Positions 12,415-24,257 of a stretch of 64,000 nucleotides of DNA are shown here, piece by piece. The notes beneath the pieces were generated by a model. That model was given only the letters and a program-made list of their open reading frames with translations, had not been told where the DNA came from and did no database searches. The DNA is taken from assembly GCA_034231615.1 (NCBI GenBank), contig CM067306.1, positions 39,230,248-39,294,247 of the forward strand. The letters are read 5' to 3'. Every line of letters begins with the position of its first letter. Position 1 is the first letter of the stretch. Source of the DNA: Meghimatium bilineatum (Eukaryota > Mollusca > Gastropoda > Stylommatophora > Philomycidae). The position numbers were made by a program, and so were the translations under genes.

Positions 12415-13150
12415 TCGTCTTATGAACTTAAAACTAAGATTATGAAAAGTGACAAAACCACTCACACGTTCTTAATCTCCATCAATAACAGAGAACTAGA
12501 GCCAGTTACCAGTTTCGAATACCTAAAGCAATAGGAGATTGCTGTTAGTTTCGAATACCTTGGTGTTCTTATAAGAAGCAATGGGAGATTGCTGTTAGTT
12601 TCGAATACCTTGGTGTTCTTATAAGAAGCAATGGGAGATTGCTGTTAATTAAGAAAATAGACGGAGGTTGGTCTTTGCATCAAATAAACTGATACAAATG
12701 AAAAATATATGGCTAGGCTGCAACAAAACATAACAAAACAAAAAACTTTCGTTAGAGCTTGCATATTCCCAGTTGCAATTTATGGTTGTGAATCTTGGAC
12801 AATTACCAATATATGAGAAACAGAAATGCAACATTTGAAACAAAATGTTACAGAAGAATCTTCAAAATATCATACACCATAAATATCACCAATAGGAACA
12901 TTCTCAGAGAATTAAAATTAAAAGAAAACTAGCTAAATAATAAGGTTCTCTCTAGAAAATGACAATGCATTGGCATATCAAATGACATGAAAGCACAGAA
13001 AGACCAATATTGAGGGGGTGAAGCTAGAGAAATGAGAAAGGGGTAGACCACGCAGAAGATGGGTGGCAGATATCAAAAACCAGCTTTACACAACAGAGAT
13101 GAAGAAGTATGATATGAAAATTGGCGGGAGTTTCAATAGGTCGTGATGAC
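12415..13150 (+). pseudogene. LINE reverse transcriptase palm-to-C-terminus remnant
   Basis: Readable blocks in several frames are KIMKSDKTTHTFLISINN and TSFEYL (end of the RT palm), a thumb segment with IFPVAIYGCESWTI near 12.75 kb, and GRPRRRWVADIKNQLY at 13.04 kb. This order is that of the C-terminal third of many animal LINE ORF2 proteins. A 50-bp piece coding FEYLGVLIRSNGRLL is tandemly duplicated at 12,541-12,640. Numerous stops show decay. Confidence 0.75.
12541..12645. repeat. 50-bp tandem duplication within a LINE remnant
   Basis: GCTGTTAGTTTCGAATACCT starts identical units at 12,541 and 12,591; a partial unit lies before them. Because the unit is not a multiple of three, it shifts the frame. 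Confidence 0.85.
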
Positions 13151-13243
13151 TGATATATCTTACCCAGGATATGCTACCCCTTGGTGATGACTCTTCTTGG
13201 CGCGGTAGCTCTTAATTGTTGTTAATGAACAAGCTTTCTATTC

Positions 13244-13695
13244 AGATGATAAATCCTAAATAAAGTAAACAGGTTACTGAGAATACCTAACTGTTAATAT
13301 AAAACAATAATAAATAACAATACAACATAGAACAAGGACAATCATCAAAGTATCGATCCCATTGGGACCTTTGTCAAGAAACAAATAACAGTTAAGAAAA
13401 CATAACCATAAAATAAATTAATAACCAAGATGACTGGGACACTGGTTTCCTCATCAAATATCATTGCCCAGTATCGATGCTAAAATTGTTGGTGAGGAAA
13501 ACATTGTCCCAGTCATCTTGGTTATTAATTTATTTTATGGTTATGTTTTCTTAACCGTTATTTGTTTCTTGACAAATGTCCCAATGGGATCGATACTTTG
13601 ATGATTGTCCTTGTTATATGTTGCATTGTTATTTATTATGTTTTATATGGATATATATTCTCAGTAGCCTGTAATTTATTTAGGATTTACCTTTT
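13244..13695. repeat. Large inverted repeat of Penelope-like termini
   Basis: The left arm (13,244-13,457) is the reverse complement of the right arm (13,493-13,695) over about 200 bases, with a spacer of about 36 bases. Each arm carries the hammerhead-like module (minus at 13,350-13,378, plus at 13,568-13,596). The right arm continues into the conserved end GGTTACTGCGGCAC. This is the arm layout of the Penelope-like element at 54.6-59.2 kb without its body. Confidence 0.8.
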
Positions 13696-13770
13696 ATTTG
13701 TCTGGTTACTGCGGCACTTTCTATTTTGTAGGACATCCTCCGATATTTTGGTTATTTATATTCAGATGCT
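13493..13770 (+). mobile_element. Penelope-like terminal repeat, solo
   Basis: Starting from the palindrome centre it contains the stem-loop module and then GGTTACTGCGGCACTTT at 13,704, followed by CATCCTCCGATATTTTGG and TTATTTATA. The same end block occurs at 16,598 and, inverted, at 54,581-54,637, where it is the true end of a Penelope-like insertion. That context is my reason for the assignment. Confidence 0.6.
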
Positions 13771-14993
13771 CCAGCGTTCAATTAGGAATATTTTTTTAAT
13801 CAACAACTGCCCCTATTCGACCCAGCCAAAGAAAATAGGCACCACATATTCTGGGAAAGTAAAGACGGTGAGCAAGTCTGATTGCATCATACTATACAGT
13901 CGATCAATGAAACTGCTAGCCTAACAGTAACATCATTTCCCGATACGCCTGAACGGCGTGGAAATGGGATAGTTTACACTCTTCTTGGAAAAAATTCTTA
14001 TATTCACAACGTTGATTTTGTCTAAGTGGTTTCCTGCAATAAAACACTATCCCAAGTTATGTGTTTGCTTATTTATCGACTTGTGATAACACTGGTAAAA
14101 GGGCGTATCACCGCGTGACAGCTATATGACACGCTAGATACAGTTGTAATAGCCACGCGTCTAAAGGTGACCCGTTTATGAAATATTTCAACAATGTATT
14201 TGTAAGATGACGTACATATTTTTTCAGAAGTGATACGCATGCAGTGTATACTTTCCTTACGCTTTCTGACATTAAGAGTATTAATTCTTATGGTCCGTGC
14301 TGGTTTTAGCGTAAGTAAAAGTCTTCTCCGGATATTCCTGCGCGCTGATTCCAAACAAAGTGATATATCTTGGCTCATGAGGCTGAACCTTGGATATTTT
14401 TCGTATACTTTATGTGGACAGACAATGAAACGCACAGAAAAAAATCTGATAAGTGCGCAGGTTTACACTTGTGTGGGTTTTATTTAGACACGGATATAGA
14501 GAAAGAAGGATACGCTACAGAATATGTGACGTCATGCCAAGAGTTGGTTGTATAAGCATATGTTGCTGAGGCTTCTACTACATTGTATATTAGGTTCTCA
14601 CTTAGAATGCACTTCCGAAGTTTTGCTCATCACTGGAAACACACATAATAACACACATAAATCGACTCTGCGACCAAAAGGCCTGTATCAAGAGCACATT
14701 CACAAAATAATACGACAAACATGAAAAGCACTATTGACGTTCACGTCGTCATGACAGATTTAAAAATGAGCTGTGCCGTTTTAACGTCAATAATGCCGTT
14801 CTTGAATGGCCTATCTCTTAAATCAGTGTTTCACAACCGCCGGGTGGTATAAATACGTCCCTTGGACCGTAAGAACTTCTTAAATTGTGAAGCATATTTA
14901 TGAGAGTAAAGACTGAATTGGTTCGGACACTTCATGAGGACTTCATGCGGGTTATAAGTCATTATCAATTGCTGAGATTTAGTCTGGTAAAAG
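13771..14993. other. Unclassified
   Basis: Open frames on both strands near 14.07-14.55 kb have no motif I know. CAGTGTTTCACAACCGCC at 14,825 resembles a hAT-type end, but I see no partner. Confidence 0.35.
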
Positions 14994-15310
14994 ATCTCAG
15001 GGTCGACCTCTGCTTCGGTACACATACGTCTTATGCAGGCATTATGGTAACAGAATGGCATGGATCATATTGCATGGAGGGGAAAGATCACGAATGGTAA
15101 TAAAGACAAAGTAGAAAGACATAGTATTTTAACGGGTTGCACGTCAAAGAAGACAATATCGCACGATGGTACAAGTGGACATGTGATTTCTTGTGCAATA
15201 CTCTTTGTGCCTCAGATTGGTCTAGTGAGTCACCTCCATCATCGCTATAGATTGTAGACTCCATTTCTTACAGCACAACAATAATATCATCCGGAAATGT
15301 GTCTACTACG
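14994..15310 (+). pseudogene. Second, decayed family C LINE C-terminus
   Basis: It aligns with 9,594-9,950 from ATCTCAGGGTCGACC through the finger region to the GCACAACAATAATA end. The finger has lost its cysteines: the frame reads ISCAILFVPQIGLVSHLHH where the other copy has CTHCGRL. Its two His and the GLVSH core remain. Confidence 0.65.
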
Positions 15311-15644
15311 TAATAAATTTGTTGTACGTCATCATACCATGAATCCGAGATTATATTTCTTATTAGTTTATTCTTTTGTTGCCAATGGTGGTGTTAATAC
15401 CAATTGTTATTGCCTCGTTCTTGATTGTTCCTCGTAGTGTATTCCTGGGTTTTCCACGTATTCGTTTTCCAGTTGCAGACCATGACAGAGCTTGGTGGGT
15501 AAGTCTATTCTCGTCTGATTTAAGCACATGATCTACGCACATGGCCTAAATACTGCCAACGTCTTTTCCTAATAATTTTTTTTTTAATATCATACTGTAT
15601 TTTTCCGGTTAGGGGATTACCGTGTGTATTCAAGTGGCTTCTGT

Positions 15645-15790
15645 GATAAATCGGCTCTTTTGCGAAGTGGTACAGAGCGCGTTTGTGATGACAAAGGTGC
15701 CGAGTTCGATCCCCGCCATAGGCATTTGAGCATCCGGGCCGTTCAAAAAGCAATGGCAAACTACTAGACGTATTAATATTACCTACAAAA
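15645..15790 (+). mobile_element. tRNA-derived SINE, family U
   Basis: TTGCGAAGTGGTACAGAGCG sits in A-box position and GAGTTCGATCCCCGCC is a clear B box. The tail AAAAAGCAATGGCAAACTAC is shared with the fragment at 1.6 kb. It has no mature tRNA 3' end, so it is a SINE. Confidence 0.7.
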
Positions 15791-15867
15791 TCACTACAGC
15801 CAAAAAATTATGGGTTGATGGCTACGTCCTGAATAGGATATGCTACCAATTTTTTTTCTGTGATAAA

Positions 15868-15953
15868 GGTCGGAACTGAGTCCAAATGGCTTGATGGTAA
15901 CTGTCTTGTTATTTAGATTGGGACCCTCAAACCATTTGGACTCAATTCCGACC
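15868..15953. repeat. 22-bp inverted repeat
   Basis: GGTCGGAACTGAGTCCAAATGG at 15,868-15,889 pairs with its near-perfect reverse complement at 15,932-15,953 (one mismatch). It lies just upstream of a Penelope-like terminal repeat and may be the inner edge of another one. Confidence 0.7.
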
Positions 15954-16149
15954 ACTCTTGTCGGTCTCGGTCGGTGTGGTCTTATGTCTTTATTCATTCT
16001 GTTCCGTCAACTATTTGTTGGTTTCCATTCCACTTATATTTACGTTTTTATGTACGTCCTGATCATATCCTTCCAGCATCTCACTTCCATATTTCGCTAT
16101 AACACGTTTGTGCGGTGTGGTCATTTCTATTCGTCTTTTGATACTATGT

Positions 16150-16190
16150 GCTTGTTTTGATAAAGGCATTTTGGTCGAAGCATCAATTAT
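16150..16190 (+). other. Hammerhead-like stem-loop module
   Basis: TTTTGATAAAGGC, a short loop, then GGTCGAAGCATC. It has the spacing of the hammerhead core halves (CUGAUGA ... GAAAC) with substitutions in both. See the related modules at 13.35, 13.57, 16.45, 23.07, 49.51, 54.77, 59.00 and 60.58 kb. Confidence 0.4.
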
Positions 16191-16309
16191 GTCATGTGTA
16201 TTGTTATTTGGATAATTATATCCAGTGTTTTGTCGTGTGTATTCTTTCACGTGAGCATCCGACAGTGATAGTGTGTTAGTCATCGTTCAGTAAGACTTCA
16301 TTTCCTCTT

Positions 16310-16660
16310 TCCTACGCAAGTACTATTTATAAATGAAAGCACGCATTTTCTATTACTAGATGTGTTTCTATTTCTGCGTCATAGAAACATGGCTTGATAA
16401 AATTTCAGTCATCTATTTTATGTATTATTGTTTTGTTGTATAGTTATTTGTCTCTTGAAAAAGGTCTCATTTGGACCGACACGTTGAGATTTGTCCTGTC
16501 TGGTTTTATTGTATGTATTTTATATATTTTTATTCATAGGTAAGGTAAGTGTTTTAGTAACCAGTTTAATTCATTTTACTTTATCATTTGTTCTTTCGGT
16601 TACTGCGGCACTCTCCACTTTTTCCGGACCCCCTCCGACCATTTGGTTATTTATACTATT
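16310..16660 (+). mobile_element. Solo Penelope-like terminal repeat
   Basis: It aligns with the right arm of the Penelope-like element at 58.88-59.15 kb: ATGAAAGCACGCATTTTC, then a CTTGAT-containing block, TGTCTCTTGAAAAAGG, the stem-loop (16,454-16,483), GTGTTTTAGTAACCAG and TTTAATTCATTTT. It then extends into GGTTACTGCGGCACTCTCC at 16,598, the extra end block present on one side of the full element. Confidence 0.7.
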
Positions 16661-17316
16661 TTCAAACAGTTTTAATAGCAGTATTACCTTTTATTGTCAC
16701 AATAAATGCGTACATCGGTGTCTCTCCAAACAATAGAACAGACAACGAAGATCACAGCGAAAAAAGACAGCAGGTAAACTGGGACGTGACAGGACAACAA
16801 TGAGCCATTGTTGGGAGTTTACATTTTTTTTAACCCACGATTCTCTCAAGATGATTAGGACAGTGCCGTAGTTACGCATTCTTTTTTAAAAAGGGGGAGG
16901 GTGAATAATTTTTATCAAATGTCATGTTCTAGTTTTAGTGGGCAATTCTATATTTTCGTGAGAAGTTTGTGGCCTTTCTTGAGGGAAACAATTGGGAAGT
17001 GGCGCTTTTTCGCGTGATGACAAACTCCATCTGCGTACAAAAAGTAAACACAACCTGAAAGTAATATTTTTTATTATTTCCGTGAATTTCGTTAGTCGGT
17101 TTTGCATGAGACTATACATTTAAAAATAGTAATAAAATAAAATCACGATACTAATCAAAAACGTTACGACAGAAGGTTTGTTTACTTTCCGTACAGAGGT
17201 CTTTATTTTCTACGGTCTCGTTACCAGTACTAAATGTCATATTCTAACCTCCTCCCGCCACCTTTTGTTTCTCCCTATTGCGGCATACACACTGACGCAC
17301 AGTCCTGCGTAATCTT

Positions 17317-17575
17317 TCTTATTTTACGTCAATTCTCAAATTCCCACAGATCAGCAGAATAGAATGCGCTGTGTTATGGTTTACAGCTTATCCTGCCATA
17401 TCGGCGATTATCAGCCGGACATATCTGGCTTCTGCATAGATTATTTGTCACTTTGACCCTCCTATAGTATGGGGACCAACCCCCCCCCCCCAACACAATT
17501 CAATTAGTCTCTTCTAACAGCATGCATGGCAAGACTCAGTAAGACTATTCTTTGCTCCACTTTCGGACCCGTCAA
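17317..17575 (-). mobile_element. Decayed family S element
   Basis: The plus strand shows the family S landmarks in order: CAATTCTCAAATTCCCACAG, AGAATGCGCTGTGTTATGG, TCAGCCGGACATATCTGGC, a poly-C run, GCATGCATGGCAAG and CTATTCTTTGCTCC. It is heavily substituted. The giant minisatellite starts about 65 bases beyond it. Confidence 0.65.
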
Positions 17576-17639
17576 GCAGTTGCGATATTCTTCAAGTTGA
17601 AACTTCAGCATCAACAATACAAAAAAAGCACTGAGTAGC

Positions 17640-20600
17640 ACCACCAGATAATAATTATAAAGTAGCATCACCAGACACAATAACTGAGTAACATTATCAC
17701 ACAATAACTGAGTAGCATCGCCAGACACAATAACTGAGTAGCATTGCCACACAATAACTGAGTAGCATCGCCAGACACAATAACTGAGTAGCATCACCAG
17801 ACACAATAACTGAGTAGCATTGCCACACAATAACTGAGTAGCATCGCCAGACACAATAACTGAGTAGCATCACCAGACACAATAACTGAGTAGCATTGCC
17901 ACACAATAACTGAGTAGCATCGCCAGACACAATAACTGAGTAGCATTGCCACACAATAACTGAGTAGCATCGCCAGACACAATAACTGAGTAGCATCACC
18001 AGACACAATAACTGAGTAGCATTGCCACACAATAACTGAGTAGCATCGCCAGACACAATAACTGAGTAGCATCACCAGACACAATAACTGAGTAGCATTG
18101 CCACACAATAACTGAGTAGCATCGCCAGACACAATAACTGAGTAGCATCGCCAGACACAATAACTGAGTAGCATCGCCAGACACAATAACTGAGTAGCAT
18201 CACCAGACACAATAACTGAGTAGCATCGCCAGACACAATAACTGAGTAGCATCACCAGACACAATAACTGAGTAGCATCACCAGACACAATAACTGAGTA
18301 GCATCACCAGACACAATAACTGAGTAGCATCACCAGACACAATAACTGAGTAGCATCACCAGACACAATAACTGAGTAGCATCACCAGACACAATAACTG
18401 AGTAGCATCGCCAGACACAATAACTGAGTAGCATCACCAGACACAATAACTGAGTAGCATCGCCAGACACAATAACTGAGTAGCATTGCCACACAATAAC
18501 TGAGTAGCATTGCCACACAATAACTGAGTAGCATTGCCACACAATAACTGAGTAGCATTGCCACACAATAACTGAGTAGCATCACCACACAATAACTGAG
18601 TAGCATCACCACACAATAACTGAGTAGCATCGCCAGACACAATAACTGAGTAGCATTGCCAGACACAATAACTGAGTAGCATCACCAGACACAATAACTG
18701 AGTAGCATCGCCAGACACAATAACTGAGTAGCATTGCCAGACACAATAACTGAGTAGCATTGCCAGACACAATAACTGAGTAGCATCACCACACAATAAC
18801 TGAGTAGCATTGCCAGACACAATAACTGAGTAGCATCACCACACAATAACTGAGTAGCATTGCCAGACACAATAACTGAGTAGCATCACCACACAATAAC
18901 TGAGTAGCATCACCAGACACAATAACTGAGTAGCATCGCCAGACACAATAACTGAGTAGCATTGCCACACAATAACTGAGTAGCATCACCACACAATAAC
19001 TGAGTAGCATCGCCAGACACAATAACTGAGTAGCATTGCCACACAATAACTGAGTAGCATCACCACACAATAACTGAGTAGCATTGCCACACAATAACTG
19101 AGTAGCATCACCACACAATAACTGAGTAGCATCACCACACAATAACTGAGTAGCATCACCACACAATAACTGAGTAGCATCGCCAGACACAATAACTGAG
19201 TAGCATTGCCACACAATAACTGAGTAGCATCACCACACAATAACTGAGTAGCATCGCGACACAATAACTGAGTAGCATTGCCACACAATAACTGAGTAGC
19301 ATCACCACACAATAACTGAGTAGCATCACCACACAATAACTGAGTAGCATTGCCACACAATAACTGAGTAGCATCACCACACAATAACTGAGTAGCATCA
19401 CCACACAATAACTGAGTAGCATTGCCACACAATAACTGAGTAGCATCACCACACAATAACTGAGTAGCATTGCCACACAATAACTGAGTAGCATTGCCAC
19501 ACAATAACTGAGTAGCATCACCACACAATAACTGAGTAGCATCACCACACAATAACTGAGTAGCATTGCCACACAATAACTGAGTAGCATTGCCACACAA
19601 TAACTGAGTAGCATTGCCACACAATAACTGAGTAGCATCACCACACAATAACTGAGTAGCATCACCACACAATAACTGAGTAGCATCGCCAGACACAATA
19701 ACTGAGTAGCATTGCCAGACACAATAACTGAGTAGCATCACCAGACACAATAACTGAGTAGCATCGCCAGACACAATAACTGAGTAGCATTGCCAGACAC
19801 AATAACTGAGTAGCATTGCCAGACACAATAACTGAGTAGCATCACCACACAATAACTGAGTAGCATTGCCAGACACAATAACTGAGTAGCATCACCACAC
19901 AATAACTGAGTAGCATTGCCAGACACAATAACTGAGTAGCATCACCACACAATAACTGAGTAGCATCACCAGACACAATAACTGAGTAGCATCGCCAGAC
20001 ACAATAACTGAGTAGCATTGCCACACAATAACTGAGTAGCATCACCACACAATAACTGAGTAGCATCGCCAGACACAATAACTGAGTAGCATTGCCACAC
20101 AATAACTGAGTAGCATCACCACACAATAACTGAGTAGCATTGCCACACAATAACTGAGTAGCATCACCACACAATAACTGAGTAGCATCACCACACAATA
20201 ACTGAGTAGCATCACCACACAATAACTGAGTAGCATCGCCAGACACAATAACTGAGTAGCATTGCCACACAATAACTGAGTAGCATCACCACACAATAAC
20301 TGAGTAGCATCGCGACACAATAACTGAGTAGCATTGCCACACAATAACTGAGTAGCATCACCACACAATAACTGAGTAGCATCACCACACAATAACTGAG
20401 TAGCATTGCCACACAATAACTGAGTAGCATCACCACACAATAACTGAGTAGCATCACCACACAATAACTGAGTAGCATTGCCACACAATAACTGAGTAGC
20501 ATCACCACACAATAACTGAGTAGCATTGCCACACAATAACTGAGTAGCATTGCCACACAATAACTGAGTAGCATCACCACACAATAACTGAGTAGCATCA

Positions 20601-22318
20601 CCACACAATAACTGAGTAGCATTGCCACACAATAACTGAGTAGCATTGCCACACAATAACTGAGTAGCATCACCACACAATAACTGAGTAGCATCACCAC
20701 ACAATAACTGAGTAGCATTGCCACACAATAACTGAGTAGCATTGCCACACAATAACTGAGTAGCATTGCCACACAATAACTGAGTAGCATCACCACACAA
20801 TAACTGAGTAGCATTACCACACAATAACTGAGTAGCATTGCCACACAATAACTGAGTAGCATTGCCACACAATAACTGAGTAGCATCACCACACAATAAC
20901 TGAGTAGCATTGCCACACAATAACTGAGTAGCATTGCCACACAATAACTGAGTAGCATCGCCAGACACAATAACTGAGTAGCATCGCCAGACACAATAAC
21001 TGAGTAGCATCGCCAGACACAATAACTGAGTAGCATCACCAGACACAATAACTGAGTAGCATCGCCAGACACAATAACTGAGTAGCATCGCCAGACACAA
21101 TAACTGAGTAGCATCGCCAGACACAATAACTGAGTAGCATCGCCAGACACAATAACTGAGTAGCATTGCCACACAATAACTGAGTAGCATCACCAGACAC
21201 AATAACTGAGTAGCATCGCCAGACACAATAACTGAGTAGCATCGCCAGACACAATAACTGAGTAGCATCGCCAGACACAATAACTGAGTAGCATCGCCAG
21301 ACACAATAACTGAGTAGCATCGCCAGACACAATAACTGAGTAACATCGCCAGACACAATAACTGAGTAGCATCGCCAGACACAATAACTGAGTAGCATCG
21401 CCAGACACAATAACTGAGTAACATCGCCAGACACAATAACTGAGTAGCATCGCCAGACAATAACTGAGTAGCATCACCACACAATAACTGAATAGCATTA
21501 CCAGACAATAACTGAGTAGCATCGCCAGACACAATAACTGAGTAGCATCGCCAGACACAATAACTGAGTAACATCGCCAGACACAATAACTGAGTAGCAT
21601 CGCCAGACAATAACTGAGTAGCATCACCAGACACAATAACTGAGTAGCATTACCAGACAATAACTGAGTAGCATCACCACACAATAACTGAATAGCATTA
21701 CCACACAATAACTGAGTAGCATTACCACACAATAACTGAGTAGCATTACCAGACAATAACTGAGTAGCATCACCAGACAATAACTGAGTAGCATCACCAG
21801 ACAATAACTGAGTAGCATCACCAGACACAATAACTGAGTAGCATCGCCAGACACAATAACTGAGTAGCATCGCCAGACAATAACTGAGTAGCATTACCAC
21901 GCAATAACTGAGTAGCATCACCAGACAATAACTGAGTAGCATCACCACACAATAACTGAGTAGCATCACCAGACAATAACGGAGTAGCATCACCAGACAC
22001 AATAACTGAGTAGCATCGCCAGACACAATAACTGAGTAGCATCGCCAGACAATAACTGAGTAGCATTACCACGCAATAACTGAGTAGCATCACCAGACAA
22101 TAACTGAGTAGCATCACCACACAATAACTGAGTAGCATCACCAGACAATAACTGAGTAGCATCACCACACAATAACTGAGTAGCATCACCAGACAATAAC
22201 GGAGTAGCATCACCACACAATAACTGAGTAGCATCACCAGACAATAACTGAGTAGCATCACCAGACAATAACTGAGTAGCATCACCAGACAATAACGGAG
22301 TAGCATCACCAGACAATC
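17640..22318. repeat. Giant 24/26-bp minisatellite
   Basis: About 4.7 kb of units with the invariant core AATAACTGAGTAGCAT followed by CACC, CGCC, TGCC or TACC and either CACAC, AGACAC or AGACA. The 24-bp and 26-bp unit lengths alternate in blocks, and the right third is richer in AGACA variants. On the plus strand the core TAACTGAGTAG puts a stop in all three frames in every unit. On the minus strand no frame contains a stop, giving chance open frames of up to 530 codons (TQLLC-like). I do not regard these as genes. An internal 1,056-bp duplication is listed separately. Confidence 0.97.
18500..20640. repeat. 1,056-bp higher-order duplication in the minisatellite
   Basis: The order of unit variants from about 18.50 to 19.58 kb is repeated from about 19.56 to 20.64 kb, at an offset of 1,056 bp (44 x 24). 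A rare variant, CATCGCGACAC, occurs only at 19,251 and 20,307, exactly 1,056 bp apart. The minus-strand open frames at 18,786-19,214 and 19,842-20,270 translate identically. Confidence 0.9.
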
Positions 22319-22419
22319 AACTAAAATGGAGTCTCGAGGAAATAAGAAGAGTACAAAGGCCTAATAGTTTTAAAACAAGTATTTGGATAAAATATTTGGG
22401 CAATTTCCCAATGAACGTA

Positions 22420-22920
22420 TTGCTTGAAGGTGTATAAATAACCAAACTGTTAGAGGATTGTAATTAACACAGCTTGGAGATAAATAACCAAACTGTTTAG
22501 ATTTATTGCTGCTTGGAGATGTATACACTTAATAACCACTAGAAATATCAAGAGGAAAAGAGAGACAGGGGACGACAAAGAGTAGTTTTTGGGTGGGCTA
22601 GTATTATGGCACAAGAGAAGGTCACCAACCGAGCTTATTTACAACACAAGAGACAGGAAGTCGCGGAGAAACATAATCGTCTACGTCATTCGGCATGGAA
22701 CTTGATTGATTGAAGATGAATAAATAACCAAACTGTCAGAGGTTTGTATATATGGTTGCCTGGAGGTGTATAAATAACCAAACTGTCAGAGGTTTGTATT
22801 TATGACTGCCTGGCGGTGTATAAATAACCAAACTGTCAGAGGTTTGTATTTAGGGCTGACTGGAGGTGTATAAATAACCAAACTGTCAGAGGTTTGTATT
22901 TAGGGCTGACTGACGATGAT
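22420..22920. repeat. About 50-bp tandem repeat, split by a LINE fragment
   Basis: Units contain AAATAACCAAACTGTCAGAG, then GTTTGTATTTA and CTGGAGGTGTAT. Two to three diverged units precede and about four good units follow a LINE piece at 22,550-22,715, which therefore interrupts the array. Confidence 0.85.
22550..22715 (+). pseudogene. LINE ORF2 extreme C-terminus
   Basis: The frame reads KRKRDRGRQR and then, after a shift, LIYNTRDRKSRRNIIVYVIR followed by HGT. This is the usual final segment of a LINE ORF2 after the RGRPR/W motif. A related piece lies on the minus strand at 45.4-45.55 kb. Confidence 0.6.
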
Positions 22921-22924
22921 TGAT

Positions 22925-23335
22925 AACTCGCGTGTTTATGGATCCTTCTGCATAAGAAGATGGATAACACCAAGATAATATTACTATTGTTACTGTTACT
23001 AATACATTTGTTAAAATATGAAATGTAAAATTTTGTATATAAAAAGAATAAACAATGACTTTTTCTACGTTGCGGTCCAATGGGGACATTCATCAAGAAA
23101 CATGAATTAGACCATGAACATGAATTAGATCTTATTGGACCGTAACTTAGAAAAAAAATCCTTGTTCCTGTGTTTATTTTTTTTTAAACGATATTTTACA
23201 GTTAGTATTTTTCTATTAATTACATTACTAGATTATCCTTAGTGATTTTATTTCTTAGTTTTGTTACTGCCACACTTTTCTTCACTTTATCGGCTATTCT
23301 CTGACACATTCGTTATTATTTATGTTTACATAAGA
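22925..23335. mobile_element. Inverted pair of decayed Penelope-like termini
   Basis: The minus-strand half carries the stem-loop module at 23,068-23,097 (CTTGATGAATGTCC, loop, GGACCGCAACG). The plus-strand half repeats the second part (ATTGGACCGTAACTTAG at 23,131). It then runs into a diverged end block GTTACTGCCACACTTTTC at 23,264, matching GGTTACTGCGGCAC elsewhere. Confidence 0.55.
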
Positions 23336-23449
23336 AGTACGTGGTTGATCAACGACCTAACAAGCTGTTGTAAATAAAATTGACGCTACAGACTCTTGGA
23401 GATGTGAGAAAAAATATTGATACCACAACTGCATTTTCATCAAGTGCGT

Positions 23450-23840
23450 TCAACCACCTAACAAATATCTTGAAATCAAAAACAATTAGTAAACATACCG
23501 AACTACAATTGTTCAACTCTAATGTGATATCCGTGTTGACATAAGATTGCGAAAGTTGGAAAATGACAAAGGCGCTGGGGAAGATATTGGATTCATTTGA
23601 AAGTAAATGTCGTAGAAAACTCTTAAATATTTGTTGGGAGGAATCCAAGTCAAACATACAAGAGAAGACACCAAATAGAACTGTTTCTACAAAAATAAGA
23701 AGAAAAGGATGCACTTATATCGGACATGTAATTAGAATCAATGAAAACAGACTGCCACTATAAGCATTAAAATGGGTACCAGATGGCAAAAGAAAAACAG
23801 GAAAACTAAGAGACTCCTCGCAGAACAACCATCAAAAAGA
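23450..23840 (+). pseudogene. LINE reverse transcriptase C-terminal fragment
   Basis: Reading through one stop gives SNVISVLT, stop, DCESWKMTKALGKILDSFE, RKLLNICWEE and KGCTYIGHVIRINENRLPL. The motifs Y-D-C-E-S-W, C-R-R-x-L and GHV-x-R are the standard thumb and C-terminal landmarks of this LINE class. Confidence 0.7.
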
Positions 23841-23849
23841 ATACGACTA

Positions 23850-24233
23850 TGGGGCAGAGCCAGTTATATACTGGATACGTCCGATCAGCAATTGACTACA
23901 CATTTCCTGTACTGGCAATAGCAAGCAAAAGCATCCTGCACAGATTGGACAAGTCCAAAATAACGCACTGCGATTTATATGCAGTGTCATGAAAACCACC
24001 CCAACTGATGCATGTGAGATCAACCCAGACATAGAACCATTGTACTTAAGAAAAGAACGAGTGGTAGTAGGGACCTTTAAAAGATACATGAGAATGGACA
24101 CCACAAAAGAAAATTTAAAAATGAGAGAAAAGTGGCAGGAAAAACGCAGAATACTCAAGACATCGTTCTGTAAAAGTAGCAAGCTCTTCAGTTGGTGTGA
24201 CAGAAACAAACTTGTTACCGAAAACATATAGTT
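23850..24233 (+). pseudogene. I-clade LINE RT connection segment
   Basis: The plus strand encodes IGQVQNNALRFICSVMKTTP, then TDACEINPDIEPLYLRKERV and a basic helix. QNxALR...TTPxxA...PLxLRRE is the conserved block between RT and RNase H in I-clade-like LINEs. The RNase H of a similar element follows at 25.3 kb, so the two may be halves of one copy split by the 24.26-25.30 kb sequence. Confidence 0.65.
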
Positions 24234-24257
24234 GACTGTCTGTCCTGGACAGACTAG

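Noticed and set aside
15645..15720. Functional tRNA gene
   Set aside because: A and B boxes are present, but the acceptor stem does not close and the tail continues into a SINE body shared with another copy.
17504..22316. Long minus-strand open frames (up to 530 codons) in the 24/26-bp array
   Set aside because: They follow from the unit lacking stops on one strand. All three frames are open and the translation is a short unit repeated, with no start context, signal or domain.
17640..22318. CRISPR array
   Set aside because: There are no unique spacers; the units are contiguous and vary only at a few positions. The genome is eukaryotic.
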